Of a stretch of 64,000 nucleotides of DNA, positions 17,702 through 26,545 are shown in pieces. The notes beneath the pieces were generated by a model that was given only the letters and a program-made list of their open reading frames with translations, did no database searches and was not told the origin of the DNA. Each line of letters starts with the position of its first letter. Position 1 is the stretch's first letter. The translations under genes and the position numbers were made by a program. Origin of the DNA: Brachyspira pilosicoli (GTDB lineage: Bacteria > Spirochaetota > Brachyspiria > Brachyspirales > Brachyspiraceae); contig NZ_JAWLPU010000002.1 of assembly GCF_036997485.1 (NCBI RefSeq), positions 186,001 to 250,000 of the forward strand, in the 5' to 3' direction.

Positions 17702-18580
17702 TTAATCTTCATATCTTTTGAGAAGCAACTTAGAAATTGCTATAACAATAACACTAAATAACACCATCACTATAGATATAGCAGCACCAAATCCGTAATT
17801 TTGATAAACGAAAGTATTATTATACATATAAATACCAATAACTTCAGTATAATGAGCAGGTCCTCCGCCTGTCATAGCATATATTAAATCAAAACTTTTA
17901 AAGCTTCCAGATATAGCAAATATACTATTAATGAATATAACCCCTGCAAGCTGAGGAGCTACAACTTTTAGAAATATATCTGTTTCATTCGCCCCATCTA
18001 TAACAGCAGCCTCTATAATGGCATTTGGTATTCTTTGCAGATTTGCCAAAAATATAACCATATATAAACTTGTATGCTGCCACAATAATACAAAAAGTAT
18101 AGGTATAATAGCCCAGTTTTTATTTTCAAATATTTTCACAACATATTCAGGATTTCCTGTTATTTTTCTTACTATATAAGGGAAGATTCCTATAGGAGAA
18201 AATATTCTAAACCACATTAAAGCTACTATAATGGACGATATAGTTATAGGCAGAAATATCATAATTTCAAATATTTTACTTCCTTTTACCATCTTCCTAT
18301 GGAGCATATATGCTAAAATAAGCCCTAAAGGAATTTGTCCGCATACAGATATAAACATTATCCATAAGTTATTTTTAATGCCCATTAGAAATATAGGATC
18401 TTTAAACATACGTATATAATTCTCAAAACCTATAAAATTTAAAGGTCCATAGCCTTTCCAGTTGGTAAATCCCAGCACAAAACTCATACCAACAGGAAAT
18501 ACTATAATGAGTAAATATATTAGTAAAGCAGGTCCTACAAATCCTACATAAGCGATTCTTTTCTCTCTGCTATTAATCAT
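17702..18580 (-). CDS. Carbohydrate ABC transporter permease (MalF type)
   Basis: A 292-residue CUT1 permease of the MalF/UgpA type with six predicted transmembrane helices. The EAA loop is EAAVIDGANETDIFLKVVAP (about residues 193-212), and GGGPAHYTEVIGIYMYNN near 240 is a further family signature. It pairs with the MalG-type permease downstream to form the membrane channel. The gene follows the solute-binding lipoprotein by 41 nt. Confidence 0.92.
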   Translation of the reverse strand: MINSREKRIAYVGFVGPALLIYLLIIVFPVGMSFVLGFTNWKGYGPLNFIGFENYIRMFKDPIFLMGIKNNLWIMFISVCGQIPLGLILAYMLHRKMVKGSKIFEIMIFLPITISSIIVALMWFRIFSPIGIFPYIVRKITGNPEYVVKIFENKNWAIIPILFVLLWQHTSLYMVIFLANLQRIPNAIIEAAVIDGANETDIFLKVVAPQLAGVIFINSIFAISGSFKSFDLIYAMTGGGPAHYTEVIGIYMYNNTFVYQNYGFGAAISIVMVLFSVIVIAISKLLLKRYED

Positions 18581-18621
18581 AATTTAATCCATGAAATTTA
18601 TTATTTTTTTGTAATATATTT

Positions 18622-19923
18622 TTATTTTACTCTATGACTGTCATTTTGAGCTACCCAATTTTCATATTCCTCTGCAACTTGTTCAGGAGTTTTTTCGCCA
18701 AGTATCATAGATTGTATAGCAGGATTTAATACTCCCATTCCTTCAGCATCCATTTTAGCATCTATTATATATCCCATAGGAGTTTTATCTACAAACTCTA
18801 CATATTTAGAAGTAATAGGGTCTAATTCTATATTACTATAATCTAATTTATAAGTAGTAATGAGTCCGCCTTTAGCTTTTATTTCTGCAGCCTCTTTACC
18901 TGTTACATAAAGCATAAATTCCATAGCAGCCTTAGCCTCTTCATCGCTTAATTTGTTGCTTATGCCCCAGCCTTCACCTAAAGTAGAAGTACTTGAATTA
19001 TGAACAGTTTCACCTGGTATTTCAGGATAAACATATAATCTTATATTTTCTACCATTTCCGGAGACATCATATTATTCATAGCACTTATTCTCCAACCTG
19101 CATCTATAAGATATACCGCCTTTCCTTGTACAAATTCTTCCAATGCCTGAGTTTGAGTCATTTGAATCATGCCAGGATTAAACATTTTATTTTTTGATAA
19201 TGTATCAATTACTTTAAGAGCATTTACAAAATTAGCATCTGTAAATTTAGCCTCTCCTTTCATAGCTTTATCAAACCATTCTTTTCCGCCGAATCTGTCC
19301 ACTAAAGCTGACAAAAATAATGAGTTCATTACCCAATCAGCTTGGTTTCCTATAGCTAAAGGAGTGTATCCAGCAGCTCTGATTTTTTCACCCTGAGCTA
19401 AAAGTTCATCTTGTGTTTTTGGAAATTCTAAACCTAATTCGTCCATTAATGCTTTATTGGCATATATAACATGTGATACTGCTAAATTAGGAGATATAAA
19501 ATATATTTCTCCGTTAGGACCTTGAGGCTCCCATATAAGGTCAATATACTCGTTTTTTATTTCATCAGTTAAATAAGGTCTTAAATCTTTAACTAAACCT
19601 CTATCTGTAATATATGAAGAGCGGCTTCCTAAATAAACTATAAATATATCAGGTATGTTTCCGCTTGCTGCCATAGCTTGGAATTTTTGGTGATATGGTT
19701 CCCCGCTTACATATTCCCATTCTATTCTTATGTTAGTATGTTCTGCGTTAAAATTACTTATTATCATCATTTCATCTCTATACTGAGGACTTACTGGGTC
19801 TATTTGGCTGTATCCTTTTAAAACTATAACTCCATCTTCACTTTGTTTTTTACCGCATGATATTGATACAAAAATGACTAGTATTGAAACAATAAAGATA
19901 TAAAGAAATTTGGATTTTAACAT
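18622..19923 (-). CDS. Sugar ABC transporter substrate-binding lipoprotein
   Basis: A 433-residue family-1 solute-binding protein with a lipoprotein signal (Cys at about 23 in VSISCGKKQ). Typical segments are MAASGNIPDIFIVYLGS near residue 90 and SNKLSDEEAKAAMEFMLYVTG near 325. It is the first gene of the operon binding protein-MalF-MalG, with AAGGAG before the ATG and a strong promoter upstream. It is only distantly similar by eye to the binding protein at 14180, so the locus carries two distinct binders. Confidence 0.92.
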   Translation of the reverse strand: MLKSKFLYIFIVSILVIFVSISCGKKQSEDGVIVLKGYSQIDPVSPQYRDEMMIISNFNAEHTNIRIEWEYVSGEPYHQKFQAMAASGNIPDIFIVYLGSRSSYITDRGLVKDLRPYLTDEIKNEYIDLIWEPQGPNGEIYFISPNLAVSHVIYANKALMDELGLEFPKTQDELLAQGEKIRAAGYTPLAIGNQADWVMNSLFLSALVDRFGGKEWFDKAMKGEAKFTDANFVNALKVIDTLSKNKMFNPGMIQMTQTQALEEFVQGKAVYLIDAGWRISAMNNMMSPEMVENIRLYVYPEIPGETVHNSSTSTLGEGWGISNKLSDEEAKAAMEFMLYVTGKEAAEIKAKGGLITTYKLDYSNIELDPITSKYVEFVDKTPMGYIIDAKMDAEGMGVLNPAIQSMILGEKTPEQVAEEYENWVAQNDSHRVK

Positions 19924-19960
19924 AATGACTCCTTAAGTATTTTATTAATAGTGTCCTAAT

Positions 19961-19989
19961 ATTATAAGTAAATATTTATCTATTTTCAA
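19961..19989 (-). promoter_or_regulatory. Sigma-70 promoter of the sugar ABC operon
   Basis: On the minus strand TTGAAA (19989-19984), 17 nt, TATAAT (19966-19961), 38 nt before the binding-protein start. The inverted-repeat element at 20361-20584 lies upstream of it. Confidence 0.75.
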
Positions 19990-20069
19990 TAAAATAAAGA
20001 TATTATTTTTTCAAAAACTTATTTTTTTCATAATATATACTTAAACAAGTATATTTTTCAAAGATATTT

Positions 20070-20135
20070 TTAAGTTTTTTATTTGTGGTGACTTTGAGCT
20101 GCTGTTGTGCGTTCTTTTTAATGCACGTTGATTTT
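20070..20135 (+). repeat. Decayed relative of the GC-rich intergenic repeat
   Basis: The stretch around TTTTTTATTTGTGGTGACTT and GTTGTGCG aligns by eye with TTTTTTATTTGCGGCGGCTT and GCTGTGCG at 60490-60531. Most differences are C-to-T or G-to-A, as expected for drift towards AT. It is non-coding. Confidence 0.45.
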
Positions 20136-20290
20136 TAGACCGTATAGAATGTTTATAATTATGCAAGTAATTTTATCAAGTAGTTTTAAAACAAATTTAA
20201 TATATAAAATTTTAAAATCATTTTAATTTATTTACTAAAACATATATTTAACTTTTAATTAAAAATAATTTGGAATATTTACGTATTAAC

Positions 20291-20341
20291 TTAAGATAGT
20301 ATCATAATACTAATTGTGATGATTATCAATTCAAAATCCAT
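20291..20341 (-). CDS. Possible 16-residue hydrophobic peptide
   Basis: An ATG at 20341 preceded by GGAGG encodes MDFELIIITISIMILS, a very hydrophobic peptide. The spacing of only about 3 nt between GGAGG and ATG is shorter than ideal. There is no family to compare with; it lies just downstream of the inverted-repeat element on the same strand as the 21-residue ORF. It may be chance. Confidence 0.15.
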   Translation of the reverse strand: MDFELIIITISIMILS

Positions 20342-20360
20342 TTACCTCCAATTTTAAATA

Positions 20361-20584
20361 GAAATAATATATTTATGCATGCCAACAACTTATAATTAAA
20401 TAAGTAATAAAATTTATAGTATTTTCTATTATTTCCATATTAATACCTCCTATATAAAAAATAAAAAAGATTTTTGATAGGTAAGGCATAGTTCCAATTG
20501 CTAAAAATATAATACTATTATAATTATCCGATGTTTTTATGACGGCATGACACATGTTATCACCATGCATAAATATATTATTTC
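20361..20584. repeat. 224-bp element bounded by perfect 21-bp inverted repeats
   Basis: The 21 bases at 20361-20381 are the exact reverse complement of 20564-20584; each arm contains ATTTATGCATG or its complement. Identity stops at both arm ends, and the 182-bp interior does not pair with itself by eye. No target-site duplication is obvious. The size and layout fit an invertible promoter segment or a MITE. A leftward ORF starts in the ATGCAT of one arm and stops in the other. Confidence 0.85.
20373..20438 (-). CDS. Possible 21-residue peptide inside the inverted-repeat element
   Basis: ATG at 20438 is preceded by TATAGGAGG at a 7-nt spacing, a strong ribosome-binding site. It encodes 21 residues, starting MEIIENTINFITYLIIS and ending CWHA, with a hydrophobic centre. 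The same frame is open upstream to an ATG at 20570 (65 residues in all) that lies in the right-hand inverted repeat, but the internal start has the better ribosome-binding site. Without homologues this is only a candidate. Confidence 0.25.
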   Translation of the reverse strand: MEIIENTINFITYLIISCWHA

Positions 20585-20794
20585 AAAGATCTATAATTAT
20601 AATATAACAAAAATTTAAAATAAGTCAGCATTTTTTATTATAAAAAAATTAAATAAAAAGTTTTGGTATACCATATAAAAAATATATAAAAATTCCAAAT
20701 ACACGGTAGATGCATTTTTATATTTTATTTAAATTGAATTTATAACAAAGTTTATATTCTAAGTTTTGCTCTGCGTGCGGTATGGGTGTTATGA

Positions 20795-21697
20795 TTAGAA
20801 AATCAAACTTATCTCTAGCCCTATCTTATTTTCGTATCCAAAATAACTTGAAGCTCCTCTCGGTTTACCAAATCCATATTTCAAAGCAACGGTAAATCTA
20901 TAAAACTCTACACCTACCCCAATATTAACATATCCATGCCAAGGCTCTTTTATAAGTCCCAACTTATCCTTTTTATCAAGTATAGCTCCTCCATTTATGC
21001 CAGCTATAAAATTAATAATATCTTTATAAATAGGTAATCTATAATCCAAACCAGTATGCACCCTAAAAAGCTGAGGACTATTTCCTACAGCATTATAAGA
21101 CAGTTCTGTTCCTAAATATACAGTGAAGTTTTTTATATAATAATATGCAGCAATTGAAGCAAACTCATAGCTGCTTCCGCTTCTAATTGTATAATCACCC
21201 TTAAACCCATCAACCAAATGAGTAGATTGATGATACATAGGAATAAATCTTATCTTCATGTTAATGCCAGCAATATTTTGAAGCCATAAATCTGCAAATA
21301 CTGCAAACTGCCCTGCAAAATCATAAACATCAAAAAGACCTGTGTTTCTGCCAAGTATAGAAATATCCATTCCTGCTCCCATACCTACAGAAAAATATTT
21401 ATTCCTATAAAACATTATCTCGCTAGCTAGCCTACCCTCTATATAAACAGAAACAGATTTAAAATCCCAATTAGCATTATTATCCATAGCCATTAAGTTT
21501 TTATTAACATCAAAATTTTTTGCAAAAAGCAGTCTTCCTATAAAAGCCCTCGGGTCTTGCCAGCCAATATAATATTTATCAACATCATAAACACGAAAAG
21601 GATTTGTAAAACTATAATCGTTTGATACTGCATCTTGCGAATATAATAAAAAACTTAAATTTAAAAAAAGTATTGTAATAATATATATTTTTTTCAT
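20795..21697 (-). CDS. Putative outer-membrane beta-barrel protein
   Basis: A 300-residue exported protein: a cleavable signal peptide (about 1-20, ending LLYSQ) followed by alternating hydrophobic/aromatic strands and ending GLEISLIF, the terminal aromatic residue typical of outer-membrane barrels. WQDPRAFIGRLLFAKNF near residue 46 recalls DUF1207-type proteins, but this is tentative. No catalytic motif is seen. It is a single gene whose start faces the divergent barrel-like gene at 21851 across about 150 nt. No Shine-Dalgarno is clear. Confidence 0.7.
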   Translation of the reverse strand: MKKIYIITILFLNLSFLLYSQDAVSNDYSFTNPFRVYDVDKYYIGWQDPRAFIGRLLFAKNFDVNKNLMAMDNNANWDFKSVSVYIEGRLASEIMFYRNKYFSVGMGAGMDISILGRNTGLFDVYDFAGQFAVFADLWLQNIAGINMKIRFIPMYHQSTHLVDGFKGDYTIRSGSSYEFASIAAYYYIKNFTVYLGTELSYNAVGNSPQLFRVHTGLDYRLPIYKDIINFIAGINGGAILDKKDKLGLIKEPWHGYVNIGVGVEFYRFTVALKYGFGKPRGASSYFGYENKIGLEISLIF

Positions 21698-21789
21698 AAT
21701 AAAAACTAAGTAAAAATTAATTTATTTAAAACTATTCTAATATAATAAAAAATTTTTGACAAGTTGTTTAATAATAAAAAATAATTAAT

Positions 21790-21817
21790 TTGACATTATA
21801 TAGTTTTATTATATAGT
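21790..21817 (+). promoter_or_regulatory. Sigma-70 promoter before the 21851 gene
   Basis: TTGACA (21790-21795), 16 nt, TATAGT (21812-21817), 33 nt upstream of the start. Confidence 0.65.
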
Positions 21818-21850
21818 AGTATATATAGTTGATTATTTAGAGAGTGTTTT

Positions 21851-22525
21851 ATGAAAAAATTATTAGTATTATTTTGTGCAATATTCATACTAACTTCAAC
21901 AGCATTTGCAAGACATGGCGGCGGAGCAGCTTTATTTGTACCTCTTACTGGAAGTTTTGCTTTTACAGATATAAAAACCTCTGATGGTAAAAAAATTGAT
22001 TCATTAAAATCTTCTGGAGCTTTTGATTTTGGAGTATTACTTCAGCCTGGATATTTTTATGATTTCTCAGGCCTCATTGGTGTAGATGTACTCGCTGATA
22101 TTGGATATTATAGAAGTTCTTACAACTTTAGAGATACTGATAATAATGGAAGTATTGTTTCATATAATTTTGATACTTTAAATCTTGGAGGAATGGCAAG
22201 AGTATCAATTTTATTTTTATCTTTAGGAATAGGTTCTGGAGTAAAATTGCCGCTTCAGGCAAATATACAAAATGCTGATAATAAAATTACTTACAACTAC
22301 GATAAAATTAAAGAAAACTTTTATAATGCCTATATACCATATATAAAATTCACAATAGACTTTAGATATTATTTAAATAGTTTCTCAGCATTAGCAGCTG
22401 GGCTATATTTTAATTATGATTTTAATATAAATCAAAAAATACCAAACTATTCAAGATATAATATATCTTCATTTGACTTTGGTTTTCAAATTGGAGTTTA
22501 TTTAGTAGGTTCTAGTGATTATTAA
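21851..22525 (+). CDS. Putative outer-membrane beta-barrel protein
   Basis: A 224-residue exported protein with a signal peptide ending STAFA (about residue 20). The mature part alternates short amphipathic strands with turns (for example GVLLQPGYFYDFSGLIGVDV), consistent with an eight- to ten-strand barrel. The last residues (FDFGFQIGVYLVGSSDY) also fit an outer-membrane strand ending in an aromatic residue. The family is not recognised. mgtE starts 17 nt after its stop, so the two are probably co-transcribed. Confidence 0.7.
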   Translation: MKKLLVLFCAIFILTSTAFARHGGGAALFVPLTGSFAFTDIKTSDGKKIDSLKSSGAFDFGVLLQPGYFYDFSGLIGVDVLADIGYYRSSYNFRDTDNNGSIVSYNFDTLNLGGMARVSILFLSLGIGSGVKLPLQANIQNADNKITYNYDKIKENFYNAYIPYIKFTIDFRYYLNSFSALAAGLYFNYDFNINQKIPNYSRYNISSFDFGFQIGVYLVGSSDY

Positions 22526-22542
22526 TAATTGGAAAAATAAAA

Positions 22543-23904
22543 ATGCTAAAAGAATTATTGTTGCCGGAAATAGAAGACTTAATAGAACAAAATCAATGGG
22601 AAGATATTAGTGAAATACTGTCTCTCTGGCAAGAAGCTGAAACTGCAGATTTAATCACTTCTATAAAAAATGAAGATAAAATTAATATATTTAAAACTCT
22701 TCCAAAAGAATATTCTATAAAAGTTTTCCCGGAATTAGTTTCTATAGATCAGCAGCATATTATAGAAAGTATGACTGATGAGAAAAAAAAAGAATTACTT
22801 GAGAATATTAACCCAGATGACAGAACTTCATTCTTAGAATCTATAGATGAAGATATGTCTAAAAATATATTAAAATTGCTTGGAAGCGAAGAGAGAGAAA
22901 TTGCTTCTTTGTTGTTATCATATCCAGAAGGCAGTATTGGACGTATGATGACACCTGAATATATAAGCATAAAACCTGATTGGACAGTTGAAGAGGCTTT
23001 TGAATATGTTAGAAGCAATATAGAAGATGCAGAAACTTATACTACTATATATGTATTGGATAATAAAAGAACTTTAATAGGCTCTATTGCTTTAAGACAA
23101 TTATTTTTTAGCAGACAAAAGGCGCTTATAGGAGATATAGTAAATAATTGTCCATATATATTAGCTTATGAAGATAAAGAAAATGCCATAGAAATTATAA
23201 AAAAATATAATCTGCATTCATTAGCCGTTATAGATAATAAACACTCTATGGTTGGAATTGTAACTGTAGATGATATATTAGATATTGCAGAAGAAGAATA
23301 TACAGAAGATTTCCACAAGATGGCAGGTATTACTTCAGATGACAATCAATTTGATGATAATTTAAAAATTACGCCAATATTTACAATGTACAAAAAAAGA
23401 ATATTATGGCTTTTAGCTTTGGTATTTGTAAATTTATTTTCAGGCGGTGTTATAAGCATATTTCAAAACACATTACAAAAGCATATAGTGTTAGTTGCAT
23501 TTTTACCATTACTCATAGGAAGCGGCGGCAATGCAGGAAGTCAATCTGCAACTTTAGTTATACGTTCTCTTGCTATAGGAGATGTTGTATTAAAGGATTG
23601 GATATATTTACTTTCAAAAGAAGTGTTAGTTTCTTCCATATTAGGATTGAGTATGGCATTGGGTGCCAGCATACTTGGAGTTATAAGAGGAGGATTTGAA
23701 ATAGCTATAATAGTTAGCATATCTATGTTTAGTATAGTTTTTATTGGAAGCATTATTGGTTTAACTTTGCCTTTTATTTTAACTAAATGCAAATTAGACC
23801 CTGCTATAAGCGGTGCGCCTGTATTAACTTCTATATGTGATATTGCAGGTGCTGGTATATATTGTTCTATAGCTACTATAATTTTTTATATATTAGCTAA
23901 ATAA
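22543..23904 (+). CDS. mgtE: Magnesium transporter MgtE
   Basis: A 453-residue MgtE Mg2+ channel of the inner membrane. The N-terminal helical domain (about 1-130) senses Mg2+, followed by two CBS domains (about 135-255; for example GRMMTPEYISIKPDWTVEEA and IVTVDDILDIAEEEYTED). The C-terminal membrane domain has five hydrophobic segments with the signatures PLLIGSGGNAGSQSATLVIR and DPAISGAPVLTSICDIAG, which line the pore and selectivity region. All parts are present. It follows a barrel-protein gene by 17 nt. Confidence 0.96.
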   Translation: MLKELLLPEIEDLIEQNQWEDISEILSLWQEAETADLITSIKNEDKINIFKTLPKEYSIKVFPELVSIDQQHIIESMTDEKKKELLENINPDDRTSFLESIDEDMSKNILKLLGSEEREIASLLLSYPEGSIGRMMTPEYISIKPDWTVEEAFEYVRSNIEDAETYTTIYVLDNKRTLIGSIALRQLFFSRQKALIGDIVNNCPYILAYEDKENAIEIIKKYNLHSLAVIDNKHSMVGIVTVDDILDIAEEEYTEDFHKMAGITSDDNQFDDNLKITPIFTMYKKRILWLLALVFVNLFSGGVISIFQNTLQKHIVLVAFLPLLIGSGGNAGSQSATLVIRSLAIGDVVLKDWIYLLSKEVLVSSILGLSMALGASILGVIRGGFEIAIIVSISMFSIVFIGSIIGLTLPFILTKCKLDPAISGAPVLTSICDIAGAGIYCSIATIIFYILAK

Positions 23905-23978
23905 AAAATTATTATAATTTGATGTTTTTATAATATATTATATAATATATAATGAAATAATTAAAGGTATATTCATTT

Positions 23979-25613
23979 ATGATGAGAGAAATAGAAATAG
24001 AATTACATGAAGCTTCAGCTAATAATGATATTTTTGCTTTAGAAATTTTATTAAAAAATAAAGATATAAATATTAATTTAGAAAATGTATTAGGACTTAC
24101 TCCTTTAATGCATGCTGCTAAATTTGGTTATGCAAAAATAGTAGAAATGTTTATAAAAGCAGGTGCTGATGTAAATAAGGCTGATAAATTATTTATAACA
24201 CCTTTAATGAGTGCAGCTGCTAATGGTCATTATGATGTAGTAAAACTACTTATAGAAAATAATGCTGATGTTAATAAAAAAGATGTTAACAATACAACGG
24301 CTTTGCATTATGCTTCTTCTTCTAATCATACTGATATAATAAAATTGTTAGTAGAAAATAAAGCTGATATTAACGCTAAAACAGATGTACATATTACACC
24401 TATTATGTATTCTTGCCAATTATCAAATTATGAGGCTGTAAAATTTTTAGTTGATAATGGGGCTAAACTTGATGAATGCGACATATATGAAGAGAATGTT
24501 CTGCATTATGCAATATCAAGCGGTAATATAGACATAGTAGAATATATATTAAACAAACAAAAATTAGAAATACCGAGATACGCCCTCACAACAGCTTCTA
24601 TTAGCGGTAATTTATCACTTGTACATTATATACATTCAAAATTAAAAGATGATAGAAAAGAGAATATATTTTCTAGTGCTTTTATATCGGCAGCGCATAA
24701 TGGGCATTTAGATATTGTTAGGTATTTTTTTGACACATCTAAAAAAGATGCTCCTAAAGCTATAGCTCTTGCTTCTTCTGGCGGACATAAAAATGTAGTT
24801 GAATATTTGCTTATGAATGGAATATCGCCTAATGGCATATCCGATGAAGGTAAATCAGCTTTAATATATGCCATAGAAACTTCTAATAAAGATATTATTG
24901 AGCTTTTAATTAAATATAATGTTGATATTAATATGCCGGATGATGATGATATAACGCCGCTAATGTATGCTGCAAGTGTTGGAGATATCGAAATAGTAAA
25001 AAATCTTTTAGACAATAATGCTAATGTTAAATTGGTAGATAATTTGGGAAGAAATGCTCTTGCTCATGCTACTATGAGCGGAAATATAACAATAATAGAG
25101 CTTTTGTTATATAACGGATTATCTTTAAAAAATAAAAAAGAAAACATTAGCCTTTTAATGTGGGCTGTAATATATGATAATTTGAAATCATTAAAATATT
25201 TGATACAAAAAGGGATGGATATAAAAGAAAAAGATAAAAATGGATGGAATCCTTTTATGTTTGCTTGTGCAAAAGGATATATGGATATTATTGAATATAC
25301 ATTAAAATCATATCCTGATATATTATTAGAAAAAAGTAAAAATAAGGAAACGGCATTAATAATAGCAGCAGATAATGGAAAAACAGAAGTAGTTAATTAT
25401 TTACTTTCTAAGGGTGTTTGTATTAAAGAAAAAAACTCTGATAATTATAATGCTTTAGAGATTGCTATAATAAAAAATAATTTTGAGATATGTGAATCAA
25501 TCATAAATTTCTATAAAATAAATTATCCAAATTATAATTTTCAAGAAGAATATAATTTAGCAAAAGATAAAGGGAATAAAAACATAATAGATTTTATTCA
25601 AAGTAAACTATAA
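23979..25613 (+). CDS. Large cytoplasmic ankyrin-repeat protein
   Basis: A 544-residue protein made almost entirely of ankyrin repeats, about 14 to 15 by eye, with units such as GLTPLMHAAKFGYAKIVEMF and ITPLMSAAANGHYDVVKLLI. There is no signal peptide or membrane segment, so it should be a cytoplasmic binding scaffold. The two initial Met codons make either 23979 or 23982 possible starts. Several middle repeats (about 195-290) are degenerate. A second ankyrin protein at 44960 is exported, so the organism uses the fold on both sides of the inner membrane. The ligand is unknown. Confidence 0.92.
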   Translation: MMREIEIELHEASANNDIFALEILLKNKDININLENVLGLTPLMHAAKFGYAKIVEMFIKAGADVNKADKLFITPLMSAAANGHYDVVKLLIENNADVNKKDVNNTTALHYASSSNHTDIIKLLVENKADINAKTDVHITPIMYSCQLSNYEAVKFLVDNGAKLDECDIYEENVLHYAISSGNIDIVEYILNKQKLEIPRYALTTASISGNLSLVHYIHSKLKDDRKENIFSSAFISAAHNGHLDIVRYFFDTSKKDAPKAIALASSGGHKNVVEYLLMNGISPNGISDEGKSALIYAIETSNKDIIELLIKYNVDINMPDDDDITPLMYAASVGDIEIVKNLLDNNANVKLVDNLGRNALAHATMSGNITIIELLLYNGLSLKNKKENISLLMWAVIYDNLKSLKYLIQKGMDIKEKDKNGWNPFMFACAKGYMDIIEYTLKSYPDILLEKSKNKETALIIAADNGKTEVVNYLLSKGVCIKEKNSDNYNALEIAIIKNNFEICESIINFYKINYPNYNFQEEYNLAKDKGNKNIIDFIQSKL

Positions 25614-25657
25614 ATAAATATTTTAATCACAAATCAAAATAAGATATTAGGACTTTT

Positions 25658-26545
25658 ATGATAGATAAAAATAATAATAAAGAAAAATTAGGAAGTATTG
25701 GACTTTTTTTAACTGCTTTAATATGGGGATACAGTTTTGTTGCTGTAAAAGTTGTTGTAAATGAGCTTGCCCCTTTTTATCTTGTTGGATTTAGAAATTT
25801 TATAGGCGGAGTATTTTTATTTTTAATATTTTTTAAAATTACAAGAACTATAACTAAAAGGGATTTTTTATTAACTTTACCAATTGGTATAACTTTATTT
25901 TTTGGATTTTGGCTTCAAACAATTAGTGCTCAATTTATAACCGCATCAAAAATAGCTTTTTTTACAGGAGCCTATGTTATATTAGTTCCTTTTTTAACTT
26001 GGGTAATATATAAAAAGAAACCTCATATAGCAGCATTCATTGCAGCATTTATTACATTAATAGGTTTATATTTGCTCACATCAGTAGATGGAATAAAAAA
26101 TATAAAAGTGGGTGATTTATTTGCGATATTATGTGCTGTAGCATTTGCTATTCATTTGGTATTAATAGACTCTATAATATCAAAAGTAAACGGTATAAAA
26201 ATGGCTTCTCTACAATTATTAATTGCAGGAAGCATATCATTAATATTAGGTTTTATAACGAAAACACCATTAAATATTTCTGCTTTATCTAATGAAACTA
26301 TATATTCATTTTTATATTTAGCATTAGGAGCTACTGCAATGGCTTATTTACTTCAAACTGTTTCACAAAAATATGTGTCTCCTCATAAAACAGGTATAAT
26401 ACTAAGTTTAGAGTCTTTTTTAGGTGCTTTATGCGGAATTATATTTATGCAAGACACTATTAATTTAAAAACAATTTTAGGCGGACTCTTTATAATACTA
26501 GCAATCTTTATATGTGAGATAGGAAGCAATATTAAAAAAAGTTAA
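25658..26545 (+). CDS. EamA/DMT-family transporter
   Basis: A 295-residue drug/metabolite transporter with ten predicted transmembrane helices arranged as two EamA repeats (about 12-145 and 152-290). Typical signatures are LTALIWGYSFVAVKVV at the start and LGATAMAYLLQTVSQKYVSPHKTGIILSLE in the second half. The substrate cannot be read from sequence. AGGA precedes the ATG. Its last bases overlap the end of the convergent fliD gene by 4 nt. Confidence 0.9.
   Translation: MIDKNNNKEKLGSIGLFLTALIWGYSFVAVKVVVNELAPFYLVGFRNFIGGVFLFLIFFKITRTITKRDFLLTLPIGITLFFGFWLQTISAQFITASKIAFFTGAYVILVPFLTWVIYKKKPHIAAFIAAFITLIGLYLLTSVDGIKNIKVGDLFAILCAVAFAIHLVLIDSIISKVNGIKMASLQLLIAGSISLILGFITKTPLNISALSNETIYSFLYLALGATAMAYLLQTVSQKYVSPHKTGIILSLESFLGALCGIIFMQDTINLKTILGGLFIILAIFICEIGSNIKKS

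Larger units (their letters stand above)
19924..20794. other. Gene-poor intergenic region with structured elements
   Basis: These 871 bases contain no full-length gene. From left to right: the ABC-operon promoter (19961-19989), a decayed GC-rich repeat (about 20070-20135), two very short leftward ORFs with Shine-Dalgarno-like sequences (20291-20341 and 20373-20438), and the 224-bp inverted-repeat-bounded element (20361-20584). The right part (20585-20794) is AT-rich apart from a small GC-rich patch near 20767-20785, with nothing else recognisable. Confidence 0.7.
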
